From Leptodontidium sp. MPI-SDFR-AT-0119 (Eukaryota > Ascomycota > Leotiomycetes > Helotiales > Leptodontidiaceae), in NCBI GenBank assembly GCA_020726505.1, contig JAHLEZ010000006.1, forward strand, positions 1,984,001 to 2,048,000: a DNA stretch of 64,000 nucleotides, given 5' to 3'. A program made the translations under genes and the position numbers. A model generated the notes under the pieces. The model saw only the letters and a list, made by a program, of their open reading frames with translations. It was not told the DNA's origin and did no database searches. The first letter of the stretch is position 1. The number at the start of each line of letters is the position of its first letter. Positions 1-9,970 of the stretch are shown one piece after another.

Positions 1-640
1 CGGACGGCTTTGGAGGAGAATGATGCTATGTTAACGATATCTGGACTCACGGAATTACGTGCTTATTTTGATGGTATATCAAGTAAAGCCATGATATTGG
101 CTGGATCCAGGACACTTGACAGCTCGCAAGTATAGATATCACTGCAATTTGCCTCCTGCTACATTGCAGGCAATATTCAGATACTTCGCGACTGGAATCA
201 GTGACGTGCAGCTGTCAGTTTCAGATATAAGTACAAAACTAAATTGTCTGAACACACGGCTACAACAATCAACCTTGACGGCTGGCAGCAGCAAACCAGC
301 AGACGCATGTGTCGCGGCACTAAACGATTGTTAGTTATGAACCAACCTAAGGGTTTTTTCAAGCTTTCCCCTTTATATTCAATCCTCTTTTTTCATTACT
401 CCCCCCCCCCCCCCCCCCCCCCCTTAATTATAAATTCTAAAAAAACTCTCATTATCTTCATATATTTATCGTTAGTGTGCAAGGCCGCAGTTACACGTGA
501 TTGCTGTCTTTCTAAAGCGAGCATCGTATACGGGATTATCCTTGCAATATATACTATTCAAAATAAAATCATTACAGGCTTGGCAGGCTATTTCTACATT
601 CAAATCCACATTTTTTACCTCAAGTCGCTATAAATGAGGT
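1..640. other. Left-edge non-coding sequence with long C homopolymer
   Basis: No supported gene. Bases 1-400 have near-normal composition. A pure C run occupies 401-423. Bases 480-536 resemble the 3' end of the 247-bp Gypsy LTR found at 39689-39935: they share the block with CAGTTACACGTGATTG followed by a pyrimidine-rich stretch. This is probably a diverged LTR fragment of that or a related family. The short reading frames here lack any recognisable motif. Confidence 0.5.
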
Positions 641-700
641 TGAGCTCTTCTAGGTCGTACATAAAGTCTTCGGGAATAGGCCACCACCCTTACTAATTAC

Positions 701-860
701 TGTTACGACCCGTAACCACCTATAACGGACCTGTTGGGTAAATAGCGGGCGACTGGCTAGCGATGGCGCTAGGCCTGATTAGGAAGACTAGGTGGCGACT
801 ACGCTAGCCTTATGTAACGTTCCTGGTTCTGACTAGTACGCGACGTATAGGTCCGTCGGT
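701..860 (+). repeat. Diverged LTR fragment related to family D
   Basis: Begins TGTTACGACC, the same start as the family D LTR. It keeps a related block (GGCGCTAGGCC... then GAAGACTAGGTGGCGA) in the same order as D at 40232-40533. The remainder does not align by eye and the right boundary is uncertain. Sequence from here to about 1380 is AT-rich, repeat-like and has no gene. Confidence 0.4.
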
Positions 861-1379
861 TAGTATTAGCTCAAAAGTAAAGTTACAAGAGGTTCGGTTT
901 TTAATAGGAATTGAGGCGTTATAAGCAATAGTTAAATTACTATATAAATTTGAGTACGAAGCTCTACTACTTAGGAAACTACTTTGTTTATATAAAACTT
1001 CGATACTGGCCGGATCCCTTAGGAGCTTGCAGTTTTAGGGCTCTTAAAGCTCTAAATCCTAAAGCTTTAAAAGCTTTATATTATTACGTAATCCTTAGTC
1101 CTATGATTTTGTCCTTGTCTTAGCTTCTTTATATAGCAAGGCTGCCGAGCCTTAGGACTATAAGATTATAATTTAGTAAAGCCTATTTTAAGCTTAAATC
1201 AGTCGGAAATAGCTTAAACAAGCCACATACGTCTGATACAGAGCTCCGACTTCCACAGGTTACAGCCATAGAATCCAAGGCTTCTAATACACGGCTTTCC
1301 TAGGCTAAAACAGTAGCTATACGAAGCTCTGGGCCTTACGTCTTAAACTACTAGAAACAACTATATTTGATAAAGACTC

Positions 1380-1510
1380 GTTTAAGCTTGTATTTGCCTA
1401 ATTAGGCTGTCTAAGCGAATACACACGTAATAAGCTAAAGTAGTTATATGGACCTAGAAATCCCCTCTATAATAGAATTATTATTTACACCAAGTATCAC
1501 TTCTTTTCAA
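1380..1510. repeat. Repeat G, copy 1 (matches 6228-6355)
   Basis: About 120 bp aligns with 6228-6355 with shared landmarks (TAAGCGAATA, ACGTAAT, AATTATTATTTA). The differences are mostly C/T and G/A, as expected after RIP. The less mutated version is this one. The parent element is not identified. Confidence 0.55.
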
Positions 1511-1699
1511 GTTATAAGCCCCGCTACGCACTTCTTCGTATATTTAATTAATTAACTTTAACTTCTTCACTTACTTTATACCTCTATACTCTTATACCAC
1601 GTACTTTACTTTATATTTAATTTCTATTAATAAGTTCAATTAGAATTCTACTCTTATATACCCTTTATTCTTAATCCTTTTAACATATAATAAACCACC

Positions 1700-1831
1700 T
1701 ACCCTTGGCTCTACGGCTTTATACCTCCATACCTTCATACCTACAGCTCCATACCTCTATACCTCTATAACTCTATACCTACGGCTCCATACCTCCATAT
1801 CTCTATACCTACGGCTCTATACCTCTATACC
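1700..1831 (+). repeat. Degenerate minisatellite of CTCTATACCT / ACGGCTCCATACCT units
   Basis: Short units of about 10 bp (CTCTATACCT, CTCCATACCT) are interspersed with ACGGCTC and repeated many times in tandem. The array abuts the LTR of the truncated Copia C copy that starts at 1832, and its final ATACC is directly next to that LTR. Confidence 0.7.
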
Positions 1832-2670
1832 TGTTAGTACCTAACCAAGGTTCGATACTTAATATCAGGGTGACAAAGAATATAACAAGTGAAGTTTAAT
1901 CAAGTATATTCCGTGTATCCCTTTCGTACGAAAGGGAAAGCTACCTTAAATATATTAAGTACTTAACCCTATAACTTATATAAGTATTACTTATACGAAA
2001 CTAAGAGGCAAAGTATAAAACTAAGTTTTATTAGGCTAAGAGAGACGACTATCTTTAGAAGCTATTAAAGTAAGAGAATACCCTTTAGTTAAAGTTATCT
2101 TAATATTAGTAACTCTTCTTTTATTAAAAGAAAAACTCTCTTACTTTCCTTCTTTCTCCTTTATATAAAGTACACGTAACTTAATATATTATCTCTAGCT
2201 CCTTTTCTCCTTTCGTATAAAGCACGTGCCCTATGTGACTTCGGCTCGCTATATTAAATAATAATTACTTTAAGAAAGAACGACTTTATTCCTTCCTTAT
2301 ACGTCTCTTATTAACTAATTATTAACTTTCCTCACGTATAAAAGAGATTTTCTAAATTCCCTCTTCTCTTCTTTTTCTCTTCTTCTTTAACTAATAACAA
2401 TAATAGTAGTAATAATAGTAAGTCCCCTTTTCTTCTTTATATAACTCTCCTCTTCCTTAAATATTCTCTATACGACTTAAGATAGCCTTGTACGAATCGG
2501 CGCCTCTCTTTTCCGCCTTACTTATAAAGTAATCTAATTCGTTATTACTATATACTAATAAAAGGTCTTCCGTAGGCTATAATACTACTATTACTACTAC
2601 AACTAAGTAAGTACTCTCCCTCGTACGAAGTTTACCCCCTCGAGACTAACTTCGCACAACTGTTATAATA
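1832..2670 (-). mobile_element. Truncated Copia family C copy (C2): 3' LTR plus 3' internal end
   Basis: Bases 1832-2105 are a 274-bp LTR in reverse orientation relative to the C LTRs at 23820-24093 and 31141-31414. It carries the same 18-bp palindrome around CGTACG (1919-1936). Bases 2106 to about 2665 match the reverse complement of about 30570-31140, the 3' internal end of element C1. The rest of the element is missing; the break coincides with the solo LTR starting at 2671. Heavily mutated in a RIP-like way, no coding capacity. Confidence 0.8.
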
Positions 2671-2972
2671 TGTTACGGCTGGCCAGAGGTTGATACGGCG
2701 AGTTGACTCTAGCTTTGTATTTGGACCTAAGGCTACGCTCAGAATCGAGAAGAAAAGACAAGGAGGAAAGGAGAGCTCTCCGTAAGGGAGAGCTCGAGTA
2801 TATATATATAAAGGACCCTCCTAATGGGGCCTAGCGTAGTCGAGTGCCATTCACGTCAACATGTCGCAGGCTCGCCACCTAGTCTTCCCTATTAGGCTTA
2901 GCGTCGTCGCATAGCCAGCGATGCTACGAGCCTGTGTCGGTTAGAATACGAGGCGCATCGTAGGTCGTAATA
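2671..2972 (-). mobile_element. Family D solo LTR (D1)
   Basis: A 302-bp TG...TA unit, reverse-complementary to 6567-6871 and 40232-40533. It includes a TA run (TATATATATA) next to GAGCTCTCC on one side and the GGCTTAGCGTCGTCGCATAGCC block on the other. Well preserved compared with its AT-rich surroundings, which suggests a later insertion or relaxed RIP. No clear TSD. Bases 2973-2992 are identical to the last 20 bases of solo LTR E (39015-39034), so D1 sits against an E remnant. Confidence 0.8.
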
Positions 2973-3280
2973 GAACCGGTACTGCACCGACAGTAATAGC
3001 CGTCTAATAACTAACATAAGACCGGTGGCGAATCTTTAGTCCGAACCGTATTAATAAATGTATTAATAACGTTGAATTGCCGTATTTCCAAATTAAAATA
3101 CGCGGCTAAAGCTATAGCTAATTAAAAGCTCTTTAATATAAGGGTTACGGCATACGTTAAGAGCATAGTAGCCTTATCTTAGAGATTGCCTCGTATAACT
3201 AGCCTTAATTAACATCGAGAGATATAACCGTCTAAAGACTCTTTATAAGTAAAAACCTATATTAACGGCATAAGCTTTAT
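2973..3280. other. E-LTR remnant and AT-rich repeat sequence
   Basis: Starts with the 20-bp 3' end of LTR E (GAACCGGTACTGCACCGACA), then AT-rich sequence full of stops on both strands up to about 3270. Composition then switches sharply to normal GC. No gene seen. Confidence 0.6.
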
Positions 3281-3333
3281 TAATTTAGCAGAGGGGTGGT
3301 TACCGATCCCCCAATTTTACGCACCTTCTCTAT

Positions 3334-3632
3334 GAAGCTTGTTCCAACATCGATACGGGAAGTGGATATGGTGCTTTTGCCCTGCCTGCAGCGAATTGTG
3401 GAGCAGGTGGATTCGGTGTAGCTGCCGACCGGCCGTTTACGGACCTTCCCGATCAAGGCCATCATTGCGGCCAGCTAATATATATTTATGTCCACGACTC
3501 CCCTTCGGATGGGTCAAGTTGTTCCTTGGACAAAACTGGTCTTGTTCCAATCTTTGAAAAACACAATGTTCACCGTAAGTCTTCTCGACCCGCCCTTCCG
3601 GGGACATTCTAGCTGACATTTGAATTGCGCAG
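3334..3632 (+). pseudogene. Coding remnant, 5'-truncated, Gly/Cys-rich
   Basis: Frame 1 from about 3340 is open to a stop near 3611 and reads as plausible coding sequence: a Gly/Ala/Cys-rich stretch followed by DLPDQGHHCGQLIYIYV. It has no start codon, because the AT-rich repeat boundary lies immediately upstream. A consensus donor (GTAAGT at 3575) and an acceptor (GCGCAG ending at 3632) bracket an intron-like segment. Joining them does not put the downstream membrane ORF (3642-3866) in frame, so the two are either unrelated or the gene is broken. Family not recognised. Best read as the tail of a gene cut by repeats. Confidence 0.35.
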
Positions 3633-3641
3633 AAACAACAA

Positions 3642-3866
3642 ATGCTGACGATGGAGCGGAAGATCCTCAAATATACCCCTCGAGTCACATGCATACTCCT
3701 TGCCGTCAGCAACGTGATAATATACGTGTGGGAAGTCGACAAAGCCACTTCCGACACGGTCTTGTTTGCGAACATACTGATTCTTGGGTTTTTGGCTTTT
3801 GGACTTCGGGGACCAGGAGAGCTCAGAGCTCCGGAGGATGAGCTTGTCGAGGACAAAGTTATGTAG
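3642..3866 (+). CDS. Short two-helix membrane ORF, possibly a 3' exon remnant
   Basis: A 74-residue frame starting MLTMERK with two hydrophobic helices (about residues 16-32 and 42-58) and an acidic tail ending DELVEDKVM. The codon use looks like real coding sequence, unlike the flanking repeats. It could be the 3' exon of a multi-pass membrane protein whose 5' part is lost, or a small gene in its own right. No family recognised. It lies in the 3-kb island of normal composition inside the repeat block. Confidence 0.35.
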   Translation: MLTMERKILKYTPRVTCILLAVSNVIIYVWEVDKATSDTVLFANILILGFLAFGLRGPGELRAPEDELVEDKVM

Positions 3867-4819
3867 GGCATTGGGAAGGGGACGGGCACAAAGACCAGGG
3901 ATAGGATGACATTTGAAGCGATACTTGTTTGTGTAAAGGGTCTCGGGATGGGGCACCGCATCTCCACTACTGCGTCTCGGGCGCACCACGCATAACTGTT
4001 ATTAAACATAACGCTGGCAGAACAAAATCCATCAGATGTTCCAAGCTACATGGTGTGCAGTATTGTGATGGGACACCAAAACATTGCCAATAGAAGGCTG
4101 CTGCGTCGGTCAGGCTTCAAAATACGATGGTAGTGCCTAGATAGGAATCATGCCAGCAAGTGCTAAAGCATGTATTTAGTCTCGAAGCAGTGGCAGCTAG
4201 ATCGAGTCATGATGTAGTCTTGTATTCCTTGGCTAGCACATGTTTGCCATGCTTCGCGGATCATCGTACTGGCCCGGACATAAAATCGACATTCCTGCTT
4301 TTTGAGGCCAGACGTCGATTTTGCAAGTGCATTTCGGCTGAATTTGTGAGCAAGCAGTCTCTATAAATGCACATTTGTCACCCCGCTCTTAACCGAACTT
4401 TTTGTTCCCTGAATATACGTGTTTTCTGCTTTCGATTCTTATAATTTCAAAGCTCACATCAAGAACACCATAGTGTGACTTCCTGATACAGGGTGATTTT
4501 AGGGTTTCAGATTTTGGAAAAGGGAGCGGGTTATGTCGTAGGGAGGTTCCGGACGCGGTGAGAATAGAGCGATCGCAAGGTATATACAAACGGACTGGCT
4601 AGTTTGGCAGAGGCAAGGCGATGTCCGTTGTTTTCGAACTGGAAATTCATTATATATTTGGAAGAGTAAACAATGTTGAATTGATAAGGCTACTCTGCTA
4701 TAAAAAAGTTCTCTCGACAGAAATGAATTCCACGTTTTTAACTACCATCCAGCCAAGTATTCCCCGCTCCCCATATTCTGAACCGCGCCTATACCAGTCG
4801 TCTCCATCATGCCAACCCC
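3867..4819. other. Island intergenic sequence
   Basis: Normal composition, several unconnected short frames on both strands, no convincing coding pattern or motif. Ends at the 3' end of the secreted-protein gene at 4820. Confidence 0.5.
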
Positions 4820-5532
4820 CTAGCTGTTCTTTCCTCCAGAGGTGTACGTGGCGAAAGACAAAGTCGGTCCACAGTACATACCCGAGTTGAAGTTGTTACT
4901 CGGGCCGATGAGGAGATAGCCGTTCCATGTGCCCGAATGAGTGAGATCAAGGCAATCAGTAGTGCACATGCTGGCGCCGTCGACAGTGGAGAGATGCTGC
5001 TTAATAGCCCCCGCGATAGTGCCCGCCTCGGCGGTCGTGTCGCAGTTGCTTCCTGTGGCATAGTATAGCCATGAGATACCGTCAAGGGAGCCGTATGACT
5101 TAGCACAGCTATTCTGATCAGCCAGTCCGCGGATGGCCCCACCAATGGCACTCGCAATTGTGAAAATTCCGCTGCCGAACACCACACAGTTCTTTGTGTT
5201 ACATTAGCAATGCTTTCGCAAGATGCAGCTCGAAAAGTTTGACTGGAGATAAATCTGAAGAATGATTGTCTCCACAGGAAGTAAGAGAAGGAATTGGATA
5301 TACGTACTATCGCTGCTGCGAGAACTCGTTCACACACTTTGACATCGGTGCGAGGAGTCAATGAGCTTTCGACACCCGTAGAGTTGCCAACTTCATCGAC
5401 GGGCGTCAGATCATATCTGGCCCATCTGTTAGGCACCATCTGGCCGTTGATCGTCAAAGGCGAGCCGACGGAGACAGCTAACGTTGCAGTGGCGCATTAT
5501 AGTAGGAGCAGAGTTTCCGAGGACAGACGCAT
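4820..5532 (-). pseudogene. Cysteine-containing small secreted protein, stop in signal peptide
   Basis: Two exons: 5532-5308 and 5191-4820, with a 116-bp intron (GTACGT...AAAG) between them. Exon 1 begins MRLSSETLLLL, a typical signal-peptide start, but codon 12 is TAA (5497-5499). The same frame then continues hydrophobic (LAVSVGSP) into the mature region. Exon 2 has spaced cysteines (NCVVF, NSCAK, SNCDT, SMCTTDC, YCGPT) and ends TSGGKNS. The total would be 198 residues if the stop were absent. The arrangement resembles fungal secreted proteins of the Css2-like/DUF6736 type, but that is from memory and unverified. The stop could be a C-to-T change from CAA in a CpA context, as RIP leaking from the adjacent repeats would give. 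Its isolated position between repeat blocks is typical of fungal effector candidates. An internal ATG downstream would give a protein without a signal peptide. Confidence 0.6.
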
Positions 5533-6227
5533 ATTGAATCAGGTTTTGAGATGAACAGGAGGCAGATAGAGTGCGGTGAAGACAAATTGATCACGAAACT
5601 CGGGTAGCTTCTATCGAACGTCAGCTTTACATTGGAGAGGGAAGGTCGTAGGGGGCTTACTGTAATGATTGATGGCTGTGAGATGTCCGATGAGAGAGTG
5701 AAGAGGGAATACCTTTGAGGAACTTGAGTGTATATATACACAAACAGATGTTGGAATTCTCACGGACTTTCATCGTTCACGTAACCACCTTCCTAAATCT
5801 CTCTGCTCCATAAATCCCTCCTCGTCTATCACTTCCATATTAGATCGACTTTGCGTCTTTGCGTCTGGAAATGGGGACACATACCATCTTGCAGTAATAA
5901 CGCCGATGGAAGAGTCTTCTTGGGTCTCAATTTATATAAAGAGACATGTATACATACCTAACACGACGGCCGAATGCTTCCATATGATACTCCCTGTATG
6001 CCTCGGCGCGTTGATTCTAGAACACGAATCATGTAGTCCATTAGAAATATATGGAAATAGTGCCACATAACAAGGTCAAGCCGATCGTTCTGAGGTAAGT
6101 TGGCTGTTTGCTACCATAGTCGATCGGCTCGATTCATATATTTCGTCTTGGCAAGGCGGGTTCCTGCGTCCTGCGAAGCTTTACAAACGAGAATCGGCCA
6201 CGGGCTGACTGATGTACGTGACACGTT
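5533..6227. other. Upstream region of secreted-protein gene and island edge
   Basis: Normal-composition sequence with no supported gene. An 87-codon minus-strand frame at 5478-5741 has no motif and overlaps the probable promoter and 5' leader of the secreted-protein gene. The composition switches to AT-rich repeat at about 6228. Confidence 0.5.
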
Positions 6228-6355
6228 ACAGGAAGTAAATACTTAATTAAGTTATATAAGCGAATATATACGTAATTAATTAAAGTAATTATATAAACTC
6301 AAAAATCCCTCGTATAATAAAATTATTATTTATATTGATATTACTTTTTTAAAAA
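6228..6355. repeat. Repeat G, copy 2 (matches 1380-1510)
   Basis: Aligns with 1380-1510 but with many more A/T substitutions. It marks the right edge of the normal-composition island. AT-rich, gene-free sequence continues to 6566. Confidence 0.5.
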
Positions 6356-6566
6356 AAATACTTATAAGTGAAGTCGCTACTACTAAAAAAGTATTAAAGA
6401 AATTAATCAAAAGCTCTAATTAAGCAACTTAAGAAGTTGCGAATAAAGATTTACAATAATTAACTTCTTAAATATAAACTAAAACCTTAGGATTGTTTTT
6501 GAAGTAATAACGCGCTTTTAAACTAAAGCGCTAAGAGTTTAATTAAACGTACTAAAATGAATAAAT

Positions 6567-6871
6567 TGTTACGACCTACGATGCGCCTCGTATTCTAATA
6601 ACCGACACGGGCTCGTAGCATCGCTGGCTATGCGACGACGCTAAGCCCAATATGGAAGACTAAGTGGCGAACCTGCGATATATTAACGTGAATGGCGTTT
6701 GACTACGTTAGGCCCTATTAGGAGGGTCCTTTATGTATTTATACTCGAGCCCTCCCTTACGAAGAGCTCTCCTTTCCTCCTTGTCTTTTCTTCTCGATTC
6801 TAAGCGTAGCTAAAGGCCCAAATATAAAGCTAAAGTCAACTCGCCGTATTAACCTTTTGCCAGCCGTAACA
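6567..6871 (+). mobile_element. Family D solo LTR (D2)
   Basis: A 305-bp unit, TGTTACGACC...AGCCGTAACA. Same family as D3 (40232-40533) and inverse to D1 (2671-2972). No internal element and no matching TSD (TAAAT on the left, GGGGG on the right), so the flanks may have recombined. D1 and D2 flank the gene island in opposite orientation. Confidence 0.8.
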
Positions 6872-7078
6872 GGGGGCTTAAAAGATTCTACGATTAGATG
6901 AGGTTTTAGAAAGTGCATTAAAAGATTAATTAAATTAAGCGCTATCCTTTTAAAGAGAGGAGCTGAAGACTGGGTTTATATACCTGGAATGCTTACGTAA
7001 GTATACACCAGACCAAAGAATTGCGCTAGTGCGCGACAAAAGTATACTTAAAAGATAAGTATATACTCTTTTAAAAAC
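6872..7078. repeat. Pre-insertion repeat sequence, left part (repeat F)
   Basis: The part from about 6895 to 7042 aligns with about 41150-41290 (shared AAGATTAATTAAATTAAG, AAAGAGAGGAGCT, GGTTTATATACCT, GCGCTAGTGCGCGA). This is the older repeat into which Gypsy A1 inserted; 7074-7078 is the left AAAAC duplication. Confidence 0.6.
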
Positions 7079-7325
7079 TGTGACGCTTGCCTTAGAAAGA
7101 CGGCAATCACGTGTAACTGACGCCTCACATATTAACACAGGACATATAACGATACTAAGCATTAACTTAGAATCTACAACTATAAAGGAAAGAAGGTAAG
7201 GAAAGAAGAAGTTTATATATAAGGGGTTAGTATACTTAGCACTATAGTAATCTTGGTACGTCCCGATCGGGCAGTACTAAGTGGAGCCAGTGGAAATGAG
7301 GCTCTAAACAGCGACAGTCGTCACA
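7079..7325 (-). repeat. Family A LTR (3' LTR of A1)
   Basis: 247 bp, TGTGACGCTTGCC...GACAGTCGTCACA as written on the plus strand. This is the least mutated A1 LTR. Compare 14472-14484, where the same end reads TATAACACTTACC: three G-to-A changes. Confidence 0.9.
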
Positions 7326-9780
7326 CTACCCCCCCCTTTAGAAAAAGCTTGTCCTTAAGCGTTAGTCTATCTCCTTATTACTATTAAGGTCGTCGTAATC
7401 GTTAACACTATTTTCTTATACTTTAATTTATTTAAGTAACTTAGTAAGGAGTCTTACTTACTCGGAGTAACTAAGGTAAAAATCCCTGACTTTATATAAA
7501 GCGTACTTAAAGTTAAAGGCATCGTACTAGTCTAAGTTAACGTCTTAATTAAGTTAAATAACACAATAAGATAAAGTCTTGCCCTTTTTATAACAAGTAA
7601 GCACTTCTTCTAGTTCTCACTCGTTATCGCTTATAATATTAATCGGCGGGGGGGCATCTTACACTTGACTTAGTAGGGGGTCGTTAGGGTCTCGGCGTAG
7701 TTTACTAGCCGGAAAAAACGTTATAAACCTTTATACTCGCTAATAATTTTAGGCGGTACAAGTGTCTTACCTTCTTAAGTACTCTAAATAGTCTATTAGT
7801 TAGTATATTTAACTTCTTAAATAGGCGGAGTGTCTTAAAGTAGTGTATGTCGAGCTAAACTAAGCTATCTTTATTAAAGTCGACATCGCGGCGAGAGGCG
7901 TTATAAGACCTGGCTATCTTTGCTTAGGCTATAGTAAGATTCGACCGAGTTATATCTTATGCTTTCTTATAGCGTTAAGTATAATTAATAACTTATTAAG
8001 TGTTTAACTTATTAGTAAGGGTAACTAAGTCTAGTAAGTTAATTTTCTAGTCTTAATCTGTACATAATATATATTTATAGACTACTTTAAATAAAGAGAG
8101 TCCCCCTAGGGAATCGTATAAGAGGGACATCTAGGCATAGTCTATAATAAAGAGGTACTTTAATTAGTCGTCTTAATAGTACGTAACGAAAGGTTAAAGT
8201 CGTTTTTATAAGTATTAGTTATATACTTCAGTCTAACCGTCTATCTACAGGTAGTTAATAGCAGACAGTTGTCTCTTAGTTCCGAGGATCTTGCCTAAAG
8301 CGGTCTAAAACCTAAATATAAACTAAAGACCTCTATTAAAAGTAATAGTTAATAAGGCTCTAAAGTAGTAATATATATAGTAAATATATATAATAGCTAA
8401 CTTTTAAGTATTTATTGTCTTTTAGTAAGAGATATTAATAACTTATTTATTAAATCTATTAATAAAGACGAGGACGTTATTAAATCTATACTTGTCCTTA
8501 ATAAAAGAGTAGTAGTCTACTATAATATATTCTTATAATCTAAACAAAATAAGGAGAAGATAAAAGAGTCTAGGCTTTTTATCCCGGGGGACTTAAATTC
8601 GTCAGTATATATAATAATTACGGCAATATTACTAAATTATTAACGTAATTCTATGCCACTAGTACTAAGAAACAAGTATTTAAATCGTCTTCTTAGTACT
8701 AGGGTATACTATAGTGACTTAATTATAAACCTCTCGTATAAGGAGGGTTTAAAAGTGATTAACATCGGGGACTAAGAGGCGGCTATCGTGAAATAAGAGG
8801 TCGCCCTCTAAGCTAAGTTTACTTAGAGAGTCTAATATAACTTATTTATATAGAGTTTATAAGGAGGGGGTAATGCGGTTAGCCTTTAAGATTTATTATA
8901 CGACAGAGAATATTAATATAAGGGCAGCGAGCTTAACGTCAGCTATTAGCGCGTCAGCGTCGTTAGGCGGCCGCAACTTTATAAACAGTAAGTTAAGGTT
9001 AACTTAGTCTTAGCGTAAGAGTTATTAAAGGCGTTAAGTCTTTTTTATAGAGTTTTATTAATTTAACTCGTTTAGCTTATAAGAAAGTGCGTCCGCTAGG
9101 GGGTTATAAATTTTAAGGCGGTACGTAATTATAAAATTATAGTCTATTAAAAGCTCTACTTATTGTGCTTATTTAGTATTTAATTACTTAAAGGTTATAA
9201 AGTATTTTAAGGCCTTATAGTTTATTATAACACGGACTTAATAGGGGGCTCCTATTAACTCAACACGCTAGTGCCTAAAGGATTTAATAATAGCTAGTAT
9301 CTCTTTATCGTGTACTATATAATTGAGCTTAATAAGTAATATAGTCTTTAAAAAGAAAATAACAGGGAACTAGTCGTCGCTATATTATTAAGAAAAGACT
9401 CCGGCTATAACACTATTACTAGTATCTGTCTTTAAAAGGCAAGGTAAATCCTGTCGGTAGTATCTTAAGAGAGGTGTAAACGTGAGGGTATGTTTTAAGA
9501 GGTCGAAGGCGCCTTTATATTTTATAATAAAGTAAAAGGGAACGTTATTTTTAGTTAGCTAAATAAGAGGTTTCGTTATAATATTATAGTCGCAGATAAA
9601 TCTCTAATAAAAGTTATAAAAACTAAGGAAGAACTACACACCTTTAATAAAGTTAAAGTAAGTTTATTTACGAACGATAAAGACCTTCTCGAGATTAACT
9701 TTTAGGCTAGAAATTAATATAATAAATCTTAGGTACTTAGTTTATATTACTTTAAACTTATACTTCTTTAGGTCGGCCTA

Positions 9781-9970
9781 TCCCCTTAGGTGCCATAAGC
9801 GCCCTCCCTATGGGCACGTGCCGCTACGCCCAAAATGGTATAGCGGGACTATCAGTGATCGAATAGCGTGTTCTAGCCTGAACAACACACTATTTCTCGC
9901 TTCTTAGGGGCTTAATACAGGGAGTCTTACAGGGCCTTCAGGAGGGTGTTCCTGGTGGCACCTAAGGGGA
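9781..9970. mobile_element. Mariner-type MITE inside Gypsy A1
   Basis: 190 bp with perfect 15-bp terminal inverted repeats (TCCCCTTAGGTGCCA) and flanking TA dinucleotides (9779-9780, 9971-9972), the duplication expected of Tc1/mariner elements. The homologous place in A2 (about 35345, reverse complement) has the uninterrupted GTCGGCCTA. GC content is clearly above the RIP-mutated host, so it inserted after most of the mutation or escaped it because it is short. Confidence 0.85.

Noticed and set aside
401..423. C run as a polypurine tract of an LTR element
   Set aside because: The LTR-like fragment beside it (480-536) is in the wrong orientation relative to the run, so the tract-LTR relation seen in elements A and I does not hold.
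3437..4009. 190-codon minus-strand frame
   Set aside because: Overlaps two plus-strand coding-like segments with splice signals; its own translation is Ser/Pro/Arg-rich without domain or start context.
4807..5457. 216-codon minus-strand frame as a single exon
   Set aside because: Its second half runs in the wrong frame through the intron and exon 2 of the secreted-protein gene; only its first part is exon 1.
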